Part shown: piece after piece, positions 58,048 to 64,000 of the stretch | Layout: every line of letters starts with the position of its first letter | How positions within the stretch are numbered: position 1 is the stretch's first letter | Notes under the pieces: generated by a model | Seen by the model: only the letters and a program-made list of their open reading frames with translations | Told to the model about the DNA's origin: nothing | Database searches by the model: none | Translations under genes and position numbers: made by a program | From: Limanda limanda | Taxonomy: Eukaryota > Chordata > Actinopteri > Pleuronectiformes > Pleuronectidae | Direction: 5' to 3' | Length of the DNA stretch: 64,000 bases | Assembly (NCBI RefSeq): GCF_963576545.1 | Contig: NC_083644.1 | Coordinates: 27,345,393 to 27,409,392 of the forward strand

Positions 58048-60923
58048 ATGGAGTCGGAAGAGGAGCCGGTGCCAGAGCCGGCACAACAGAGCGAGGGCAG
58101 GAATGCTTTCCTATCCTGGAAATTTAAACGGCATTTCACGCTGAAGAAAGAGAAGGGAGGACGTAATTTAACGGTGCAGTGCAACCTCTGCTTGCCAGCA
58201 ACCAACCTACTGTCAGCGTCGAAAGACTCCACCTCCAACCTGAAGAAGCATCTGAAAGTAAGTTTATTTTTTAATTAGCCGAGGGTAGTCATCTGCTGTA
58301 GTTTTACTGGTCACCTTGCCATTTCATACTTGTATCAGCCAGATGTGCGACTTTACATTCTCCTATGTGCTGATTTACGAGCCACGGAGCCGTTGAAAGA
58401 CTCTGATTATACCTGTCTGACGACATGCTAGCTAACGTTAGCTAAAATTAGCCCGTGTTAGCTTAAACTCCGGTTTGATTTTTGCAGTATGCAGATCGGG
58501 ACTACAAATACAAACATGTATCTGCATGTTGAGGTACTTGTTAGTAGCACTACTGTGGAAGCATCTATATGTTTAAATGCTTCCACATACTTTTAGTTGC
58601 ATGTATGCATGCTCCTGTTGTTATAGCAAACTCATACCCTTTGGCTAGCAACATGTGTTCAGGATAGTCTCACTCTGTGCTTCCAATGAATGATGAACGG
58701 ACCTGATGGTGGCTTCTCAGTTTCAACCGCTTTTTTATCTGCACTTGAAATGAAACCATCACCAATTCCGAGATGTTATGATTTTGCAATTATCTCTATC
58801 TACATATTAATGTACAGTTAATTACAGTTAGCCTCCTGTCTTCAGTTAGGCTACTGTCTCAACATGTTTCCATAAATGCCAAGTCCTCCTATGTACTATA
58901 GTGCTACTGTGTAGTTCTACTGTGAAATATATAGGCCATGATGTGGTAACATGGTATGTTGAATAGCCTAGGTGGTAGTAGACTTCACATATTACATTTA
59001 AAACAGATGATTATTATGTGAGTGAGTAGGCAATGCATAATGATTACTGTGAAGTGTAATGACACCATCAGCACCTCTAGGACATTTTATTTTGCCTACA
59101 CATGTATAGGCCTACAATTAGTCCACTTTATTCTTGCCAGCATAAACAATTTCAGTGTTATTAATTTGTGCTCTTTCTGTCTTTGTTTATTTTAGAGGAA
59201 GCATTCCAGTGTCTTTGAAAGAGCAGAGATGGCATCAGATGATGGTGGTGAACCAAGTGCCAGGCCCACCACACCTCCACTCAAACAAACAACACTCAGC
59301 ACCTCAGCAATCACACAAAGGAAAGTTAACGCCCTGGTTCTGGACTTCATAATTGCAGATGTGCAGCCCTTTTCATTAGTGGAGAATGCCCAATTCCTCA
59401 AGATGATCGAAGGAATAAGTGGGGGTAGGACACCTATGTGCAGAAAAACATTGATGCTGCGCATTGAGAGGGGATCTCAAAATATGAAGGAGGCACTTAC
59501 TAAAACTCTTCAGGATGTTCAAACCGTGTGCACAACAGCAGATATATGGACGGCTCATCATACGAGTTTCATGGGAATTACATGTCACTGGATTGGACTG
59601 CTGCATTGGCATGTGAAAGGATAAGGGGCCACCACACCTATGATGTCATTGCTGCAAAAATTAGTCAGATTTATGCAGAATTCCAGATCCAAGGCAAAGT
59701 CAGTGCCACAGTCACTGACAATGGAAGCAATTTTGTTAAGGCAATATGGAGAGTCTGAAATGGATGACGATATGGATAACACAGATGATGTGCAGTTTGC
59801 TGATGTCTCATACTTTGAATCTTGTTGCCACGACTGATCTTGACAAAGTTGCCTCACAGGGTGTTTCTCGAAAATTATACAGAAGTGCAATGTCAAAATG
59901 TGCTGCAATCTGGAATAAGGCTCATCGCTCATCAGTTGCTGCTGATGCAATTGAGGAAATTGCCCAGATGAGATGTGTGGTACCTTCAGTGACTAGGTGG
60001 AGCTCAGAGTATCATGCAATCGAGAAGTTAATGAGTCTCACTGAGAGTCAGCTCAATGGAATCTGTGACCATTTGAAAGTGGCCAAACTGCATCCTCAAG
60101 AGACAATGTTTCTAAAAGAGTACACAGCCATTCTGAAACCTCTTGCCTACTCAATTAACCTGCTACAGGGAGAAAAGAACTGCTACTTTGGATACATAGT
60201 TCCCACCATTCTTAGCCTAAAAGCCAAGTTAGCTGAAAAGTTGACACAGGTGCAGTTCTCAGCCCACATCCTCTCAGCTGTTATAAAAGCCATTGATACT
60301 CGGTTTGGGCAGGTGTTTGCCTCCCATGAGGCAAGGATGGTGGCTTCCACCATCCCAAAGTTTAGACTGTGGTGGCTTGGCTTGAGAGGGAAGCCATGAA
60401 AAGAGCAATGGTCCAAGAGACTCGTCTTCTTCACACAGAGCCTTCTGAGGATTCCGGCACCACTGGAAATGCTGCAATTGGAGGTGATCCAGAAGATGAA
60501 GACAACTTCTTTTCTTTTGAGACAGCACAGATGACAAGTTCATCGGCGGGAGAAGAAGTGCAGAGGTACCTCCAAGATTCAGACAAGTCATTGGCTTCAT
60601 TGAAGATGCATCCAATGATCAGAGCCCCCTTCTTAAAGTACAATACTACTCTGCCATCAAGTGCTCCTGTCGAGCGGCTTTTTAGCCAGGGAGGACTTAT
60701 TTTCACTCCACACCGCAACAAAATGACGAATAAGCACTTTGAGCAGGCTCTCTTGCTGCGATACAACCGCACTTTACTGGGGTGTGTAGAGTGGCTAAAA
60801 ACATATTGCTCTTTAGGTTCACAGGCAATGCATGTACATTATTCTTGTAAAACCAATTATTATCTTTTTTCATTTGACATTTGTATAATTATTATTTGTC
60901 ATCCTATGTTCTGTTCAATTTGA
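58048..60923 (+). pseudogene. hAT transposase, frameshifted
   Basis: Exon 1 (58,048-58,257) encodes a BED-type zinc finger (FLSWKFKRHFTL, CNLC, then STSNLKKHLK). A donor GTAAGT and an acceptor TTTTAG join it to 59,196. Exon 2 carries the hAT core: TTLSTSAITQRKVNALVLDF, VCTTADIWTAHHTSFMGITC, ATVTDNGSNFVKA, HTLNLVATTDLDK, VTRWSSEYHAIEKL, and at the end the dimerisation region APVERLFSQGGLIFTPHRNK. hAT transposases cut the element out and insert it with 8-bp duplications. This copy is broken: frame changes follow CHWI near 59,595, lie between VKAIW and HTLNL (59,745-59,815, with sequence missing), and near 60,375. It cannot make an active enzyme. Confidence 0.88.
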
Positions 60924-61230
60924 CATTTTGGATAGGTTTTTGCTGCCTTTGTTGTTACATTATTAAGAAGTAATGTTTGTTTGTGAGTTTAACATTGTTT
61001 CATGTGGGCAAAGTGATCATGTGTCCAGTCACACTCACAGGTTTCAGTCCGGTCAGGGAGCAGAGTTGCACTGGCTCCAAATGACAGTTGTCCCATAGTA
61101 TATCTGATCTCAGGTTTGAGTCTTGTTTCATAATGTCTAATGCCAATGAATCCAATTGAGTCAATATCAGCTCTTAACACACAATGCGTTGTTTTCATAA
61201 TCATCATCACTGGCTGATGAACATGCTTTT

Positions 61231-61282
<52 letters not shown>
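61231..61282. repeat. (TAGA)n microsatellite, tail of the Rex1 copy
   Basis: About 13 tandem copies of the tetranucleotide directly at the 3' end of the LINE. Short tandem repeats at the tail are typical of such elements. Confidence 0.97.
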
Positions 61283-61283
<1 letters not shown>

Positions 61284-62580
61284 ATCCTTTATTAGTCCCA
61301 CAGTGGGGAAATTTGAGGGTTTTACATCAGCAGCGCAGGCACAGTGCAACAAGAACAAACGAAAGAGCAAAACAACAAAGTAAGAAACAAAAAACAACAA
61401 TGAGCAAAAAGAAAAAGTAAACAGTCAAATAAGCAAATAAATAGTAAGTAGTAGAACAACTGACCAATACAATTAAATAATTAGATAATTAAATTAAATA
61501 ATTAAATAAATTAAATTGCAAATATTGTGTTGTGTGTTAATGGGGTCACAGCTGGTTATACAGTCTGACAGCAGCGGGAAGGAAGGACCTGCGATACCTC
61601 TCCCTCACACACCGGGGGTGAATCAGCCGGTGGCTGAAGGAGCTGTTTAGGGCTGCCAGGGTGTCCCGCATGGGGTGGGAGGAGTTGGCCATCAGGGAGG
61701 ATAGCTTAGCAACTATCCTCCTGTCTCCTACCACCTCCACCGTATCCAGTGGACACCCCAGCACACTGCTGGCCTTTCTGATGAGTTTATTAAGTCTCTT
61801 CCCGTCTGCTGTCGAGATGCTGCTGCCCCAGCAGACCACTCCAAAGAAGATGGCTGATGCCACCACCGAGTCGAAGAAGGTCTTCAGGAGTGCTCCCTGC
61901 ACCCCAAAAGACCTCAGACTCCTCAGCAGATAGAGTCTGCTCTGTCCCTTCTTGTAGATAGCCTGTGTGTGATCAGTCCAGTCCAGTTTATTGTTTAGGT
62001 GAAGACCCAGGTATTTATATGATCTCACAATGTCAATGTCCGTTCCCTGAATGTTCACTGGTGTCGGAGGAGAGTGTTTACTCCGGCGGAAGTCCACCAC
62101 CAGCTCCTTGGTTTTTCCAGAGTTGATCTGGAGGAAGTTCCGCTGGCACCATGTAATGAAGTCCTGGTTCAGTTCTCTGTATTCCCTGTCATCACCGGCG
62201 GAAATGAGGCCGACGATTGCAGAGTCATCAGAGAATTTTTGCAGGTAGCAGTTTGTAGAGTTGTATGAGAAGTCCGATGTGTAGATGGTGAAGAGGACTG
62301 GAGCTAGTACGGTTCCTTGTGGGGCCCCTGTGCTGCAGGACACCAGGTCAGACTCACACCCCCGTATACGCACATACTGTGGACGGTTGGTGAGGTAGTC
62401 CAGGATCCATGCTGTGAGGTGGTGGTCCACTCCGGTCTGCTCCAGCTTGTCCCTCAGAAGTAGAGGCTGGATGCTGTTGAAGGCACTGGAAAAATCAAAG
62501 AACATGATCCTCACAGTGCTTCCAGCCTTTTCCAGGTGAGAAAGGCATCTGTGTAGCAGGTAGATGACAGCGTCGTCAAC
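61283..62580 (-). mobile_element. Rex1-type LINE, 5'-truncated
   Basis: On the minus strand a frame from 62,580 to 61,546 stays open (over 340 codons; the first ATG is at 62,514). It shows reverse-transcriptase motifs in order: FFDFSSAFNSIQPLLLRDKL, STGAPQGTVLAPVLFTIYTS, FSDDSAIVG (the active-site FxDD), NSGKTKELVVDFRRSKH, YKYLGLHLNNKLDW, KKGQSRLYLLRSLRSF and FGVVCWGSS. FSSAFNxI and SRLYLLR correspond to the two conserved stretches used for Rex1 detection in fish, as I remember. It is then followed by a 3' UTR with TTATTAGTCCCACAGTGGGG and a TAGA tail. It is truncated before the N-terminal half of the reverse transcriptase; the endonuclease is missing. The frame is intact, so it inserted recently relative to the decayed hAT host. 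Confidence 0.88.
61546..62580 (-). CDS. Rex1 reverse transcriptase, C-terminal part
   Basis: This is the coding part of the truncated LINE. Reverse transcription for target-primed insertion needs the complete protein with its endonuclease, which is absent here, so the product cannot act alone. Upstream of the first ATG the frame reads VDDAVIYLLHRCLSHLEKAG and then ends at the truncation point near 62,580. The stop follows AAVRLYNQL. There is no internal stop or frameshift in the part present. Confidence 0.85.
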   Translation of the reverse strand, partial: VDDAVIYLLHRCLSHLEKAGSTVRIMFFDFSSAFNSIQPLLLRDKLEQTGVDHHLTAWILDYLTNRPQYVRIRGCESDLVSCSTGAPQGTVLAPVLFTIYTSDFSYNSTNCYLQKFSDDSAIVGLISAGDDREYRELNQDFITWCQRNFLQINSGKTKELVVDFRRSKHSPPTPVNIQGTDIDIVRSYKYLGLHLNNKLDWTDHTQAIYKKGQSRLYLLRSLRSFGVQGALLKTFFDSVVASAIFFGVVCWGSSISTADGKRLNKLIRKASSVLGCPLDTVEVVGDRRIVAKLSSLMANSSHPMRDTLAALNSSFSHRLIHPRCVRERYRRSFLPAAVRLYNQL

Positions 62581-63470
62581 ATCAGAAAATCAACATCGAC
62601 TAATACTGACATGGAAATAAAGACAATTTTACATCGGCTATATACACCCGTCACGTTTTTGTGCTCGAGGGAAAAACCTCATCCTAATAGTCAAGAGGAT
62701 AAAAATAAATAAAAACCTAAATTAACTGCAAACAATGGGGGGGAGGGTCTTTTGGGGGAAGATGAAAATGTGAACCGCTAAGTACAGAACGAATGATCTT
62801 TATTGCTACTCTTTTTGTTCAGTGATTTAACCAGATGCTGCTGACAGTGTTGCTGGTCTCTATCAGTCCAGGTTCACTGCTTTGGATGAGGTCTAACATA
62901 TGTAGTGTCTCTAATGTTTGTTTGTGAGTTTAACATTGTTTCATGTGGGCAGAATGATCATTGATGGCATAGTTTAATCTTAATTATATTTTTTACCATC
63001 ATCACCTTTAGTTTGAGATTCTGTTTTGTTTTGATGGACAGTTGTCAGCGTGTCCTTTTTCACAGCTGAGAAAATAAAGAAACTGAAAGGGTAAAATTGG
63101 TCAATTCTTTTTTTTTTTTTAAACCAAGTAAAACATTTTTTGCGTTAACATACTCTTATAGTCTTTGTTCCTCCTACAGCAAATTATAATACAATACAAT
63201 TGCACTTTCAGGGAGACTTTGACCAACACATTTAGACAGTTGGAACAGAAGAACACACCAGAATAGGCCTGTTTAGTAAGCAGGATTTGATGGCCGTATT
63301 CCCACACTTATAAAATGCAATTCAATGTGGAAGTAATCCAAGTATTCAGAATACGATACTCAGATTAGTTGATGTAACGGAATACGTTACAGATTACATT
63401 TTTGGGCATGTATTCTGTATTCTGTAACGAAATACATTTTTAAAGTATCCTTCCCAACACTGGTGGTTGG

Positions 63471-64000
63471 TTGCGCTGGTGGAACATTCCTATCACAGTA
63501 ACAGGGGAACAGGATTGTGACTGAATTTCTTTTAAGATAAAAACCAAACATGGTGTTCAAAATGTTCAAATACAGGCTGGGTACAGTTTTTATTTGTTTC
63601 AACAGCATAGTAGGTTGATTGAAATTTGACAGTTGATCAAACCCAGTTTTTCATCCCAGGTTTCTTCAACTCAGAGTTTGTTTAACTTGGCCCAGAAGAT
63701 CATTGCCAGTTATTTAGGATACCTGGTGGGAGGTACTGGAACTGCTGTCCTTACTGAAACATAATGACACTTTTCATCGTCAGTGTCTAAAGCCTCAAAC
63801 AAAAGAAGACTTTGGAAGCAAATTTACCAAAGTAGTCACAGCTACAAGGACATATTTCTGAACACTGTTTTTTCCCTGCTCAGTCATAAGACACATTTTT
63901 GTAAAGTTTAGTCAACCTAGTCTTACATTTTGAAACCTTTATTAATTTGAATGGCTGTTATTTTTATGTCTGTAAGCTTTCCTATCGATGCAAAACATCT
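63471..64000. other. Non-coding sequence, nothing recognised
   Basis: No credible gene. GATCAAACCCAGTTTTTCAT followed by CCCAGGTTTCTTCAACTCAG (63,633-63,675) resembles a dispersed repeat. Confidence 0.4.

Larger units (their letters stand above)
60971..62961. repeat. Pair of 50-bp direct repeats flanking the Rex1-containing segment
   Basis: 60,971-61,020 and 62,912-62,961 are nearly identical: 40 bases exact (TAATGTTTGTTTGTGAGTTT...), then two differences. About 1.9 kb, including Rex1, lies between. The flanks outside the 50 bases do not match. Confidence 0.85.
57776..63462 (+). mobile_element. Full-length hAT transposon with decayed transposase and nested Rex1
   Basis: Starts CAGTGTTGGGGAGTAACGGA and ends …CCTTCCCAACACTG, flanked by a perfect 8-bp duplication GTGGTTGG (57,768-57,775 and 63,463-63,470). 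The element is 5,687 bp. It contains a BED-finger exon (58,048-58,257), an intron (58,258-59,195), the remaining transposase in several frames to about 60,923, and a 5'-truncated Rex1 LINE on the other strand (61,231-62,580). Its ends match those of the element at 45,526-46,790. Confidence 0.93.

Noticed and set aside
61661..62268. Plus-strand frames of 64-90 codons.
   Set aside because: They are antisense shadows of the Rex1 reverse transcriptase.

Overview
This looks like a stretch of a teleost (ray-finned fish) nuclear genome. The evidence is long TG/CA microsatellites, a Rex1-type LINE, EnSpm/CACTA, hAT and Tc1-like DNA transposons, teleost-type LINE 3' tails, and a neuroligin coding exon with the intron/exon style of a vertebrate gene. 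Coding density is very low. Almost everything recognisable outside the left edge is mobile DNA.

Left edge (1-353, minus strand): the first coding exon of a neuroligin (synaptic cholinesterase-like adhesion protein), running off the window. The gene is on the minus strand, so the DNA to the right is its upstream or 5'-intron sequence. A CpG-rich block at about 37.6-39.5 kb is the best candidate in the window for its promoter/first non-coding exon. If that is right, about 38 kb of the window is one 5' intron. Within it lie microsatellites, TTAA-flanked MITEs, LINE and Tc1 scraps, and a large transposon.

21,726-30,514: an 8.8-kb EnSpm/CACTA-type DNA transposon with CACAG-starting terminal inverted repeats, a 2-bp TG target duplication and repeat-rich subterminal regions. 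It carries two plus-strand genes: (i) a ten-exon gene for a 422-443 aa protein with a CIDE-N/PB1-like N-terminus and similarity to fish proteins labelled 'SAMD3-like', with every splice junction intact; (ii) a transposase with two zinc fingers and a CMC-type catalytic core, broken by one frameshift near its C-terminus. A foldback element, a hAT-like end and a 58-bp minisatellite are nested in its first intron. It sits inside an older Tc1-like repeat whose two halves flank it, which confirms the insertion point.

40-57 kb: a Tc1 transposase relic; a 1.27-kb non-autonomous hAT element (45,526-46,790, perfect 8-bp duplication) whose interior is a decayed histone H3 gene fragment interrupted by a MITE; a cluster of hAT ends around a 28S rRNA-derived fragment (48.4-48.5 kb); and a large palindromic element at 52.4-53.0 kb next to an unidentified broken gene (51.8-52.4 kb).

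57,776-63,462: a full-length relative of the 45.5-kb hAT element (perfect 8-bp duplication GTGGTTGG). It has a BED-finger transposase that is now frameshifted several times, and a 5'-truncated Rex1 LINE nested inside.

The most interesting objects are the EnSpm element with its intact companion gene, and the hAT element that carries a histone H3 fragment exactly where its autonomous relative has transposon sequence. Family names come from memory of protein and repeat families; no database search was possible.
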